Origin: Chitinophaga horti
GTDB taxonomy: Bacteria; Bacteroidota; Bacteroidia; Chitinophagales; Chitinophagaceae
Direction of reading: 5' to 3'
Length of the DNA stretch: 64,000 nt
Assembly: GCF_022867795.2 (NCBI RefSeq)
Contig: NZ_CP107006.1
Location: forward strand, 5,580,001-5,644,000
In this document: piece after piece, positions 8,232 to 17,405 of the stretch
Numbering within the stretch: position 1 is the stretch's first letter
Layout of the letters: the number at the start of each line of letters is the position of its first letter
Translations under genes and position numbers: made by a program
Notes under the pieces: model-generated
What the model was told of the DNA's origin: nothing
The model's database searches: none
What the model saw: only the letters and a program-made list of their open reading frames with translations

Positions 8232-11222
8232 ATGAGGAAGATATTTTTAGCAATGGGATTTACCGGGTTGCTAATGGTAAACTATGCAGCCCCGGTCCAC
8301 GTTCACGATCATGCGTTTGAGAAAGAAAAGAAAAAGAAAGAACATCCTACCCGCCCGGCTCAACGAAGCGCCGCGGACCAATGGGCAGACAGTGTTTTTA
8401 ATTCCCTCAGCCACGAGGAGCGCATCGCCCAGTTAATTATGATAAGGGCGCACTCCAATTTCGGGCAAGATCACATTAACGCAGTTATACGAGATATCCG
8501 GAATAATAAAGTTGGCGGACTGGTGTTTTTCCAGGGCGGTCCGGCCAGGCAGGCTAATTTGCTGAATGCATACCAGGCCATCAGCAAAGTGCCGTTGCTC
8601 GTGGCCATCGACGGCGAGTGGGGCCTGGGCATGCGGCTGGACAGTGCTATTGCTTTTCCCCGCAACCTTATGCTGGGCGCGGTGCAGGACAGTGGCCTGA
8701 TTTACGAGATTGGCCAGGCGATTGGCGAACAGTGTAAACGGGTAGGCGTAAACGTGAATTTTGCGCCGGTAGTGGATGTGAATAACAATCCGAATAACCC
8801 TGTTATTAACGACCGTTCCTTCGGAGAAGATAAATACCAGGTGGCCCGTATGGGCATCGCCATGATCAAGGGTATGCAGGATGTGGGCGTGATGGCCTGT
8901 GCCAAACACTTTCCGGGACATGGTGATACCGACACCGATTCGCATTATGATCTTCCGTTGATCAAGAAATCGCTTGCAGAGCTGGACTCACTCGAAATAT
9001 ATCCATTTAAACGTGCGATAGATGCGGGCGTAGGTATGGTGATGGTAGCGCACCTGAACATCCCTGCTTTAGATAAAAGAGCCAACACGCCCAGTTCAAT
9101 ATCTCCCAACGTAGTCACCAAACTGCTGCAAAAAGATCTTGGATTTGACGGGTTGATCGTGACCGATGCCCTTGAAATGCAGGGCATTGCGAAGTATCAC
9201 AAGAATGGACAAGAATCGCTGCAGTCGCTGCTGGCCGGCAACCACCTGATGGAATTGCCATCTACCTCGAAAGGAAGTATTGATGCTATTGCCGCCGCCA
9301 TTCGCAAAGGGCAAATCAGCAAAGAAGAAGTATATAAAAGAGTGAAGAAGGTGTTACGCGCTAAGTACGAATTAGGACTTGGCAACTGGCAACCAATTAA
9401 CACCACCAATATCGCGCAGGATATTAACGTGAAAACGATGGCCTTACGTAAACGCGTATCCGAAGCGGCCATCACACTTTTGCGCAACGATAATAACCTC
9501 ATGCCTTTTTCTCCGGCAGTGAACCATAGCCGCAAGTTGGCGGTACTGGCCGTTGGAGCTGATGGTAATAACACCTTCCTGTCCGCAGTAAAAGAAATGA
9601 AGCCGGATGTGGACACCTATATCTTTTCTTCCCGTATGGGCGAAGCGCAAATTGCGGCGCTCGTGCAGCGGTTGAAAAACGATTATTCTTCCGTGATCGT
9701 GAGCTTACATAATTATAGCCGCCGACCTGCGAACGACTTTGGTATTCCGCGCAGCCAGAAGCAACTGATTAACCAGCTGCAGCAGGAAATGCCAACCGCA
9801 ACCGTGTTGTTCGGTAACCCTTACGCTGCTAAGTTCTTCTGCGACGCCTCTACGATCATCACCGCATATGAAGACGACTCCACCACGCAGCGCGCTACGG
9901 CCGAAGTGTTGTTTGGTCGCATCGTTCCCAAAGGAAAGCTGCCTGTAACCGTGTGCACCAATTTTAAGTTCGGCGATGGCATTACCGAATACCCGCGCCC
10001 TGTCGCCTTACTCGAGGAAGCCGCGCCGGAATCTGTTGGCATGAATAGTCAAACACTGATGCGCATCGATTCGCTGGCATACGATATGATCGCCAAGGGC
10101 GCAGCGCCTGGTTGTAGCATTGTTGCTTTGAAGGACGGGAAACTTATCTACAATAAATCGTTCGGCCACTATGATTACAGTCAGCGTGAAGCCGTAACGC
10201 CGCAATCCATTTATGATCTGGCCTCCGTTACAAAAATTTGCGCCACCACCATTTCAGTGATGCGTCTTTACGACGAAGGCCGCTTACACCTGGATAGTAC
10301 CCTGGGCGCATACTTGCCCTGGACGCGCGGTACCGATAAACAAAACCTGCGCATCCGCGATGTGCTGCTGCATCAGGCAGGACTCGTTTCTTACATTCCA
10401 TTTTATAAAGAAGCGATTTCGCCTAACGGTTATCCAGACACGTTGCTGTTTCGCGCCGAGCAAGATTCTATGCACACTTTGCGTGTAGCAGAACATTTGT
10501 ATATGCAGCCACGCTTCGTGGATACGATGTTCAGCCGCATTCTTACGAGCAAGCTGGCCGGCAGAAGTTACATTTACAGCGACAACGACTTTATCTTTCT
10601 CGGTAAAGTGGTGGAGCAGATCACAGGCAAAACGCTGGACCGTTACGTAAAAGAAGCTTTTTACGATCCGCTGGGGATGACCACGACGGGCTTTCAACCA
10701 CGCGAGCGGTTTCCGTTATCGCAAATTGTGCCTACAGAGTTTGAACATATCTTCCGCATACAATGGATAAGAGGTGATGTGCACGATCCCGGAGCTGCGA
10801 TGTTTGGCGGTGTGGCCGGTCATGCCGGTCTTTTTTCCGATGCATACGATCTGGGCATCCTGCTGCAGATGTTAGCGAACGGAGGTTCGTTTAATGGTAT
10901 TCAATACATTAAGCCGGAAACGATTAAATTGTTTACAGCATACAATACTGACATCAGCCGTCGCGGTCTTGGGTTTGATAAGCCGGAAAAAGATAATTCC
11001 ACCCGCAGAGATGCGTATCCGAGCAAGTTCGCTTCACCGCAGGTGTACGGTCACACCGGGTTTACGGGCACCTGCGTTTGGGTTGATCCGCAATACAACC
11101 TGGTATTCGTATACCTGAGTAATCGTGTAACGCCCAATGGTGGGGCGAATACAAAAATATCTTCGCTCAACGTACGCGGTAACATCATGGATGTGTTGTA
11201 CCAGGCCATGGCCTCCAGGTAA
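8232..11222 (+). CDS. GH3 beta-N-acetylhexosaminidase / serine beta-lactamase-like fusion, exported
   Basis: 996 residues. I take the ATG at 8232; an in-frame TTG lies 15 bp upstream. A signal peptide ends near NYAAP, then a Lys/Glu-rich linker. Residues about 45-400 are a GH3 NagZ-type barrel with KHFPGHGDTDTDSH at 225-238 (catalytic His-Asp dyad) and VTDALEM with the nucleophile Asp312. Residues about 400-590 form the GH3 C-terminal alpha/beta domain. Residues about 605-990 are a class C beta-lactamase/DD-peptidase fold: S665-V-T-K668, Y782-S-D, and H941-T-G in place of KTG. This two-enzyme layout is known in Bacteroidota. The likely role is periplasmic peptidoglycan turnover, which is inference. 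It ends at a strong terminator. Confidence 0.92.
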   Translation: MRKIFLAMGFTGLLMVNYAAPVHVHDHAFEKEKKKKEHPTRPAQRSAADQWADSVFNSLSHEERIAQLIMIRAHSNFGQDHINAVIRDIRNNKVGGLVFFQGGPARQANLLNAYQAISKVPLLVAIDGEWGLGMRLDSAIAFPRNLMLGAVQDSGLIYEIGQAIGEQCKRVGVNVNFAPVVDVNNNPNNPVINDRSFGEDKYQVARMGIAMIKGMQDVGVMACAKHFPGHGDTDTDSHYDLPLIKKSLAELDSLEIYPFKRAIDAGVGMVMVAHLNIPALDKRANTPSSISPNVVTKLLQKDLGFDGLIVTDALEMQGIAKYHKNGQESLQSLLAGNHLMELPSTSKGSIDAIAAAIRKGQISKEEVYKRVKKVLRAKYELGLGNWQPINTTNIAQDINVKTMALRKRVSEAAITLLRNDNNLMPFSPAVNHSRKLAVLAVGADGNNTFLSAVKEMKPDVDTYIFSSRMGEAQIAALVQRLKNDYSSVIVSLHNYSRRPANDFGIPRSQKQLINQLQQEMPTATVLFGNPYAAKFFCDASTIITAYEDDSTTQRATAEVLFGRIVPKGKLPVTVCTNFKFGDGITEYPRPVALLEEAAPESVGMNSQTLMRIDSLAYDMIAKGAAPGCSIVALKDGKLIYNKSFGHYDYSQREAVTPQSIYDLASVTKICATTISVMRLYDEGRLHLDSTLGAYLPWTRGTDKQNLRIRDVLLHQAGLVSYIPFYKEAISPNGYPDTLLFRAEQDSMHTLRVAEHLYMQPRFVDTMFSRILTSKLAGRSYIYSDNDFIFLGKVVEQITGKTLDRYVKEAFYDPLGMTTTGFQPRERFPLSQIVPTEFEHIFRIQWIRGDVHDPGAAMFGGVAGHAGLFSDAYDLGILLQMLANGGSFNGIQYIKPETIKLFTAYNTDISRRGLGFDKPEKDNSTRRDAYPSKFASPQVYGHTGFTGTCVWVDPQYNLVFVYLSNRVTPNGGANTKISSLNVRGNIMDVLYQAMASR

Positions 11223-11242
11223 AAGAAATCAAACAGCCATAA

Positions 11243-11274
11243 AAAAGGAGATAGCCGTTACGCTATCTCCTTTT
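11243..11274. terminator. Bidirectional terminator
   Basis: Perfect 13-bp stem AAAAGGAGATAGC / GCTATCTCCTTTT with a 6-nt loop and T-runs in both directions. It serves the convergent GH3 fusion gene and the minus-strand small secreted gene. Confidence 0.92.
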
Positions 11275-11279
11275 ATTTT

Positions 11280-11720
11280 TTATTCGATTTCCACTTTGCG
11301 ATTGGAATAAACTTCTGTTTTGATGTCCACCATCTTTTCTACTTTGCTTTTTCCGCTGCGGAACTCAAAGTAGTACGCGCCATCTTCCAGCGACTGCAGG
11401 TTATAACGGCCTGTAATCTGCGGATCGGCGTCCAGCACTTCGCGGTGAAGAATGTTGTTGTTACCATCTTTAATAAACATCGTGATACGATCACCAGTGG
11501 TATTGTTGATGGTTACACGGAACAGCAACGGGTTTTCCGCTTCTGATACCACATTTACTTTTACGGCTTTTTTAGCGCCGCCGGAGGTTTTTTCAACAGG
11601 TGTATTGTTGTACGCAAATACAGGGCTTTGTGCCATAGTAGGATAGCTGGCGCCGAGGATGATCAGGGCCATAATGATTTGCTTTTTGGGGGCGAACGAA
11701 CAGGTAAGATTGTTTTTCAT
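11280..11720 (-). CDS. Small secreted protein, DUF3244-like beta fold (unknown function)
   Basis: 146 residues with a signal peptide ending near TMAQ (residue 31). The mature part alternates short beta strands with a VTINNTTGDRITMFIKD stretch and the closing DGAYYFEFRSGK, typical of small immunoglobulin-like proteins found widely in Bacteroidota. No catalytic motif is visible. It stands alone, converges on the GH3 fusion gene, and shares its terminator. I do not know a function. Confidence 0.7.
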   Translation of the reverse strand: MKNNLTCSFAPKKQIIMALIILGASYPTMAQSPVFAYNNTPVEKTSGGAKKAVKVNVVSEAENPLLFRVTINNTTGDRITMFIKDGNNNILHREVLDADPQITGRYNLQSLEDGAYYFEFRSGKSKVEKMVDIKTEVYSNRKVEIE

Positions 11721-12134
11721 TGTTTTTGTTTTAATGCGTTAACTTATCGGGTTATGAGCCGATTGCTTTTTGCGCCCCAAAGTTGAGACAGTTGCATTAA
11801 CGGAACATTACCGCCACATTAAGGAAATGTGAGCAGATGATTGCCGGAATGTTACCGCAATGAAAGTCATTGCAGGGGCATTGGGTCGAACCCGGACTAA
11901 AAAAGCATAATAATCAATTGGTTAAATCGTAAAGCAAGGTATGGTGCAGACTCTTTACACGCTTACGCGTTCTTTTGTTGTAACTATTCACTCGGGGCCA
12001 AACCTTGTCTTAAGCTTCTAAAAAAACCTATTTAAAACGTGGCTGTTAAACTGGACAATGAATTTACGAAGGTTTATTATTCCGCCAAAAAAATTAACAA
12101 AAAAGGGTGCGTATGTTTCACGCACCCTTTACTA
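11721..12134. other. Intergenic region with a perfect inverted repeat
   Basis: 414 bp without a gene. It contains GCAATGA-AAG-TCATTGC at 11857-11873, a perfect 7-bp inverted repeat, next to related strings (GGAACATTACCG and GGAATGTTACCG). The right end holds the susD terminator. The promoter for the minus-strand small secreted gene should lie at the left end. Confidence 0.5.
12102..12130 (-). terminator. Terminator of the susCD operon
   Basis: Stem AAAGGGTGCGT / ACGCACCCTTT with a 7-nt loop, followed by TTTT on the minus strand; it starts 5 bp past the susD stop. Confidence 0.88.
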
Positions 12135-13898
12135 TCAATAACCGGGATTTTGTTTTAATAATTCATCCCTTCGCATTTCGTCAGATTGAATTGGTAGTAG
12201 ATAATGTTTATCCTGGAAATTGCGCATGAGTACATCGGTGGCGAGTACGGTGTACGTATAAGTGAGCGTTACCTTATCCGCGCCCAGCTTTGCATAGATG
12301 TCTATTGCTTTGGCAGGGCCGGTGAATGCAGTCGTCGCAATCAGCCAGCGCCTCGCATCAAAGTAGCGATGTTCTTCAAACGCAAGCTCGTAGCGTCTTT
12401 CATAGCGATAGGCATCTACCAGGGCTTGTCCGGTAACGGTGGCAGCTAACGCGGGCATACCGGCACGGGTGCGTATCCTGTTAATGTAAGTGCGCGCTTC
12501 ATCTTCCTGCCCTAAGGCGATACAGGCTTCCGCGTAGTTCAATAGAATTTCTGCATAGCGAAAAAATTGCCAGGGCTTATCACCTCTGAAAAACTGCGCA
12601 TCGAGACTGATGTCCATAAACTTGCGGAGATAATATCCGCTATACGTTCCATTCCAGTTTTCCAGCGAGCTTTGGCGGGTATCAAGACCATTGCGGATTT
12701 CCACAGCATTTTTCGCGGCGTTCCAGAATTCATAACGACCGGTTTGTATCTGGCCGATAGGGTCGAGGTCTACGCCATCGGTGGCACGCTTTTTCCAGGG
12801 GGCACCATCGTACAGGATCGTTGCATAAAAGCGCGGATCGCGCCCTACGTAAGGCTTTGCAGCGTGAGCAGGATTACTGCGATCGAACGGCGTACCATCC
12901 GCCATCTGGTATCCCTCCACAAAATTTTCGAGCGGAACATTGCCACCCCAGTTATGATAGCCGTTAGGTCCGTTGAACTTGTCGTGGTCTGTGCCGAGTA
13001 ATTCTTTATGGAAATACTTTACAAAAATGGCTTCCACATTATCTTTATCCATGAAGATGCGGGTGTAATTCTCCACCGGGTCGCTCGTCGGTTTGTACAA
13101 GTCAAACTGGGCAGAGTCAATGATCGCTTTGGCGGCATTGCGGGCTAACGTCCACCGGGCAACACGGTCGCCACCCACGTAACCGAAAGATGCATTTTGC
13201 GTACCGGCACGATTGAACAAATCGCTGGCCGCATATAGTAAGAAGCGTGACTTTAACGCCAGTGCTGCATACTTTGTAGCGCGACCCCTGTTGGCGCCGG
13301 TTTGCACTTCGGGCAAGTATTTGGCTGCGCTGTCGCACTCATCAGCAATAAATTTTACACACTCTTCAAAAGTGCTGCGCGGTAATAACATATCCTTATC
13401 CTTAAGACCAAATGATTTGGTAATAAGCGGCACGCCGCCCCAGTACTTCACCAGCATGTGATAGAAGTACGCTCTCAGGAAATGCGTTTCGCCGCGCAGG
13501 CGGTTACGTAAACTTTCGTCTTTAAACGGGACCTCTCCGATTTTTTCGAAGAACAGGTTGGTGTTACGAATCGCCGTGTAATGTTTATTCCACTCACCAA
13601 ACAAATTGAATGCACCAATATCGTCGGGAGACATGGCACCGTTTGTACTTTGCGTAGTGCCGTAGTTGTGTATAAACCGGCTTTCGTCTGTCATAGAACT
13701 TAGCATCACTTCATTATAGCCATGGCGCATCTGGCTGTACATATCATTTACGAAAGCCTGCGTGAGCGATGGGTCGTTCCATACATCGCGATCGCTATAG
13801 GCATCCAGCGGTTTTTTTTCTAGGAAGTCTTTGTTGCAGGCGGCCAGCAGGAACAGGCAGCATACGGGCAAGAGGTGTTTTATCTGGAGTTTCATCAT
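12135..13898 (-). CDS. SusD/RagB family nutrient-binding lipoprotein
   Basis: 587 residues. The N-terminus is a lipoprotein signal with lipobox LLAAC (Cys21), followed by the SusD start NKDFLEKKPLDAYSD. TPR-like helices follow (LRGETHFLRAYFYHMLVKYWGGVPL near 135-160), and the C-terminal part has RYAEILLNYAEACIALGQ and FEEHRYFDARRW, both typical of SusD. It sits on the outer membrane and caps its SusC partner to hand over glycan or peptide. It starts a few bases after the end of the frameshifted susC. No glycosidase gene accompanies the pair, so the substrate is open. Confidence 0.95.
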   Translation of the reverse strand: MMKLQIKHLLPVCCLFLLAACNKDFLEKKPLDAYSDRDVWNDPSLTQAFVNDMYSQMRHGYNEVMLSSMTDESRFIHNYGTTQSTNGAMSPDDIGAFNLFGEWNKHYTAIRNTNLFFEKIGEVPFKDESLRNRLRGETHFLRAYFYHMLVKYWGGVPLITKSFGLKDKDMLLPRSTFEECVKFIADECDSAAKYLPEVQTGANRGRATKYAALALKSRFLLYAASDLFNRAGTQNASFGYVGGDRVARWTLARNAAKAIIDSAQFDLYKPTSDPVENYTRIFMDKDNVEAIFVKYFHKELLGTDHDKFNGPNGYHNWGGNVPLENFVEGYQMADGTPFDRSNPAHAAKPYVGRDPRFYATILYDGAPWKKRATDGVDLDPIGQIQTGRYEFWNAAKNAVEIRNGLDTRQSSLENWNGTYSGYYLRKFMDISLDAQFFRGDKPWQFFRYAEILLNYAEACIALGQEDEARTYINRIRTRAGMPALAATVTGQALVDAYRYERRYELAFEEHRYFDARRWLIATTAFTGPAKAIDIYAKLGADKVTLTYTYTVLATDVLMRNFQDKHYLLPIQSDEMRRDELLKQNPGY

Positions 13899-13906
13899 CT
13901 TACGGT

Positions 13907-14208
13907 TTAGAGGGTTACATTAATGCCAACGTTATAAATCTTGGTCTGCGGATAGTATTGACCGCTACCGGATGGTAATTCCGGGTCGAAGATCTTCACC
14001 TTGTCAACGGTAAGCAGGTTCTGGCCACTTACATAGATGCGAAGATCATCCAGGCCAATGCGTTTGCGCCACTTTTCCGGAAGGGTGTAACCCAGTTCCA
14101 GCGTTTTTAGACGGAAGTAGTCCGTATCCCAGAACCAGAACGTGTTGGGGCGGCTCACCCAATATTCGCGGTCGCGATCGTAGGGGCGTGGCCAGGAGCC
14201 GTCGATTT
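13907..14208 (-). pseudogene. C-terminal part of SusC, separated by a -1 frameshift
   Basis: This frame encodes the normal end of a SusC barrel: IDGSWPRPYDRDREYW, then SRPNTFWFWDTDYFRLK, LELGYTLPEKW, and a final beta strand ending NVGINVTL. It is not an independent gene: it has no proper start and completes the receptor upstream. Adding one A to the AAA run at 14206-14208 (minus strand) joins the two frames as ...WTKNKIDGSWPRPY.... Either the gene is broken or the sequence lost one base here. Confidence 0.88.
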
Positions 14209-16977
14209 ATTTTTGGTCCAGCGATCCTGCACGAACTCCATCGGGAAGTTGCCTATCAGGCCAGATTCAGTACGTAGGTATTGTTTGGCGCCGGCAGCAC
14301 CTTGCCACAACATGGTAACATCGAAGCCTTTATAGCTGGCCGCCATGGTGAAGCCAAACACCCAGGTAGGCGTAGCGGTTTGGTCATTACGCACGCGGTC
14401 GAGATCGTTGATCACAGAGTCTTTGTTCACATCTTTGAAGATCACGTCGCCAGGCCGCGCATCTGCCAAATGAGGATTATCGTCAATCGCTTTTTGATCG
14501 CGGAAAATGCCGATAGCCTCATAGTACAATTGGGAACCGATTTGCCGGCCGGTAGATTTTTGCCAGGCGGGAACGTTGGGTTCCTCATCCCAGAAAAGGA
14601 TTTTATTATTACCGTGATACACGTTGCCCAGTACTTCATACGTGAATTTGCCAATGGTGCGTTTGTGCCCCAGCTGAATTTCGAAACCACTGTTTTCTAC
14701 ACGGCCGATGTTTTCGTCTGGCAGAATCAACCCGGTGTAAGCAGGAATGGAAGCCCTGCGTTTGGCCAGGATGTTGGAGCGTTTCTCGTAGAAGTAATCG
14801 CCTTCCAATGTGAGTAAACCATTCAGGAATTTAGCCTCGATACCGATATCATATTTGTTGGCCACTTCCCAGGTAATATCGGGGTTGGGCGTACGGGTTT
14901 GATAAATTGCTTTGTTCAACTCATCGCCGAATATAACACCGGTACCGCTCAGGCCATACGTGGTGAGGTACTGGAAGTTATCGATCTGGTCATTACCCAG
15001 CTGTCCCCACGACAGGCGGAGTTTTAAATAATCGGAAACATTGGCGCCGATATTATTTTTCCAGAAATCCTCGCTGCTGAGTACCCAGCCGGCCGACACG
15101 CCCGGGAAGAAGCCGAAGCGTTTATCCGACGGAAAGTTTTGAGAACCGTCGTACCGCCAGTTGAAGTCGAACAGGTACTTTTCGCGGTAGTTGTACGAAA
15201 CGCGGCCGAAGTAGTTAAGACGTGCATACGCATATCCGCCGCCGCCATTGTTTTTCTCACGGTCGCTACCAGCAAAGATCTGGTCAACCAGGTCGGAGAT
15301 GAAGTACTTACGAATGGCATACAGGTTGTCGCCTTTGGCTTCGCTGCGTTCTACTGCTACGAAGGTGCTCAGGTAATGTTTACCAAACGTCCTGGAGTAA
15401 TTGATTTTACCGTTGAGCGTAACGGTTTGGCTCTGGTTGTACCATTCTTCAAGTTCAGGCGCACTCACACCGCGCTGCGAGCCGTTCAGGATCGGCTCAC
15501 CGTCTGCATCATAGCCGGCGAAGGAATAAAGCGTCCAGGGTTTCGTGAACTTTTTATTGAAGTTGAAGTTATTGTCCAGCGCAAAGTTGCCGTCGATGAA
15601 CAGCCCCTCTACACCGGGAACATAAAACAGCAGGCCGAGGTTGTTATTCAACACATAGTTACGGTCGCGTTGATAGCCAATCTCGTTCGTACTGGTTACT
15701 ACCGGGTTATCGCCGTACTCTATGTCCGGGCCGGGCAAGCCGTTAGGCCAGATGGCAGCTTCTGTAGGGCGGCCCCTCAGCAATGCACGAAAAATGGAAC
15801 CAGCACTTCTCGGCGGAAAGTTCCTGTCCTCCAACCGGCCCGATAGATCGAGGCGGATGGTGAGGTATCGGTTGATGTTAGCGTCGATATTAGCGCGCAG
15901 GCTGTGTTGACGATATTTGGTGGCGCTCGTTTTATAGATGCCATCCTGGTAAAGCGTACCGAGCGAAACGAAGTACAAAATTTTTTCGTTACCGCCACGC
16001 ACCGATACGTCGTGCCTGTTTTGCATGGATACTGGTTTTATAACCGCATCCAGCCAATCGGTGTTCGGATATCCCCAGGGATCGGAGCCGTCCCGAAACT
16101 TTTCTATTTCTTCCGGCGTATTGGTGATAGGCGAGCCACCAGCTTCATTAATCTCGTTCTGCACCTGTGCATAGGTAGCAGCATCGGCCATTTCAGGCAG
16201 CCGGGTAGGCGTGGTAAAGCCCTGGTTAAAGCTGTAGCTCAACATCGGCTTACTGGTCTTACCTCTTTTGGTGGTGATAAGAATAACGCCGTTGGCCGCG
16301 CGGGAACCATAGATAGCCGCAGATGCATCTTTCAAAACGGAAATGTTTTCGATATCGTTCGGGTTGATGCGCTGCAGGCCATCGCGTGGAATGCCGTCGA
16401 TTACCACGAGCGGATTGGCATTTCCCAAGGTAGACCGTCCGCGGATGAGCAGGCTGGAACCGTCATAACCGGGTTCGCCACTGGAGTTGATTGCCACCAG
16501 TCCGGCTACACGTCCGACCAAAGCATTGGAAACGTTTACCGTAGGCGCCTGCCGAATTTCGGAACCTTTCACCGTACTAACAGCGCCGGTTTTGGTTACT
16601 TTCTTTTGCGTACCGTACGCCACTACAACGTATTCGTCCAGCTGTTTCTCACTTTCTTTCAGCAGGATAGAAAATGTGGTTTGTCCTTTAACCGGCAGCT
16701 CCTGCGACTCGTAGCCGATGAATTGCACAACGATAGTAGCGTCGGGGTTGACGGCGTTGAGGGTGAAATTTCCCTTTTCGTCCGTAGTGGCTCCTTTTGT
16801 GGTGCCTTTTATAAGCACCGTAACGCCAGGAAGAGAGGTGTTTTTAGCGTCGCGAACTTTACCTTTTACGGTGATATCCGCAGTGGAAGTCTGGGCGCGG
16901 GCGTGTGGCGGCCCCAGGGTTAAAAATGCAGCAGCCAGCAACAGCCCGGCGCTGAAAAGGCGTGGAATTGCAGTCAT
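14155..16977 (-). CDS. SusC/RagA TonB-dependent outer-membrane receptor, frameshifted near C-terminus
   Basis: 940 residues as read, ending in a non-native tail after WTKNK. It has a signal peptide to RAQ (residue 29), a carboxypeptidase-like regulatory domain at about 33-110 (GKVRDAKNTSLPGVTVLIKGT), the TonB-box-like region LDEYVVVAYGTQKK, a plug domain (VIDGIPRD, NDIENISVLKDASAAIYGSRAANGVILITTKRG), then a long beta barrel. Substrates cross the outer membrane with TonB energy. The last ~85 residues lie in another frame just downstream. As it stands the product lacks the terminal barrel strands and would probably fail to assemble. It forms an operon with the SusD gene. Confidence 0.93.
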   Translation of the reverse strand: MTAIPRLFSAGLLLAAAFLTLGPPHARAQTSTADITVKGKVRDAKNTSLPGVTVLIKGTTKGATTDEKGNFTLNAVNPDATIVVQFIGYESQELPVKGQTTFSILLKESEKQLDEYVVVAYGTQKKVTKTGAVSTVKGSEIRQAPTVNVSNALVGRVAGLVAINSSGEPGYDGSSLLIRGRSTLGNANPLVVIDGIPRDGLQRINPNDIENISVLKDASAAIYGSRAANGVILITTKRGKTSKPMLSYSFNQGFTTPTRLPEMADAATYAQVQNEINEAGGSPITNTPEEIEKFRDGSDPWGYPNTDWLDAVIKPVSMQNRHDVSVRGGNEKILYFVSLGTLYQDGIYKTSATKYRQHSLRANIDANINRYLTIRLDLSGRLEDRNFPPRSAGSIFRALLRGRPTEAAIWPNGLPGPDIEYGDNPVVTSTNEIGYQRDRNYVLNNNLGLLFYVPGVEGLFIDGNFALDNNFNFNKKFTKPWTLYSFAGYDADGEPILNGSQRGVSAPELEEWYNQSQTVTLNGKINYSRTFGKHYLSTFVAVERSEAKGDNLYAIRKYFISDLVDQIFAGSDREKNNGGGGYAYARLNYFGRVSYNYREKYLFDFNWRYDGSQNFPSDKRFGFFPGVSAGWVLSSEDFWKNNIGANVSDYLKLRLSWGQLGNDQIDNFQYLTTYGLSGTGVIFGDELNKAIYQTRTPNPDITWEVANKYDIGIEAKFLNGLLTLEGDYFYEKRSNILAKRRASIPAYTGLILPDENIGRVENSGFEIQLGHKRTIGKFTYEVLGNVYHGNNKILFWDEEPNVPAWQKSTGRQIGSQLYYEAIGIFRDQKAIDDNPHLADARPGDVIFKDVNKDSVINDLDRVRNDQTATPTWVFGFTMAASYKGFDVTMLWQGAAGAKQYLRTESGLIGNFPMEFVQDRWTKNKSTAPGHAPTIATANIG

Positions 16978-17405
16978 GATCAGGGTTTTTGGGTGATGGA
17001 ATTGTTATACCAAGTCGAGTTACGATTTAAGTGTCCTGAATAAATAATGCGACGAGATCACGGGTACTTAAGCACGAGGATCAGATATGGTTACCAGTTT
17101 AGGTTTGATTTTTGTGAATGACGTTTTGATCAGATGAACTTCCGGGTCACATTGACGATCTGGATTTTTTGGCGTAATTTAATAACAAGGAAACGGATCA
17201 GCATCTTCGGTTTTCAGCATCGTAAAATTCCGGTCTATACTACTTTGGGCGTTGTAAATGTGGAGTCAGAAGTATTCAAATAGCTGTTGACGATTTAGAA
17301 TTTGGTTACTTAACCAAGTTAAAAAAATAAGCGTTAAACGTTTTCTAAATATAAGTGTCGATTCGACACAATCATTCAAAAATCTCAAAACAAACCCTGC
17401 ATCAC
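16978..17405. other. Divergent promoter region between susC and a lipoprotein gene
   Basis: 428 bp without a gene. It holds two perfect palindromes: TTGGTTA-CT-TAACCAA at 17302-17317 and GTGTCGA-T-TCGACAC at 17355-17369. Both lie nearer the plus-strand lipoprotein gene. They could be operators; the second could also form a 5' leader hairpin. No TAnnTTTG box was called. Confidence 0.5.

Noticed and set aside
11884..11898. tRNA T-arm-like string (GGGTCGAACCCGGAC)
   Set aside because: There is no matching acceptor stem, anticodon arm or D-arm nearby; also considered as a remnant attachment site, but no integrase or second copy is present.
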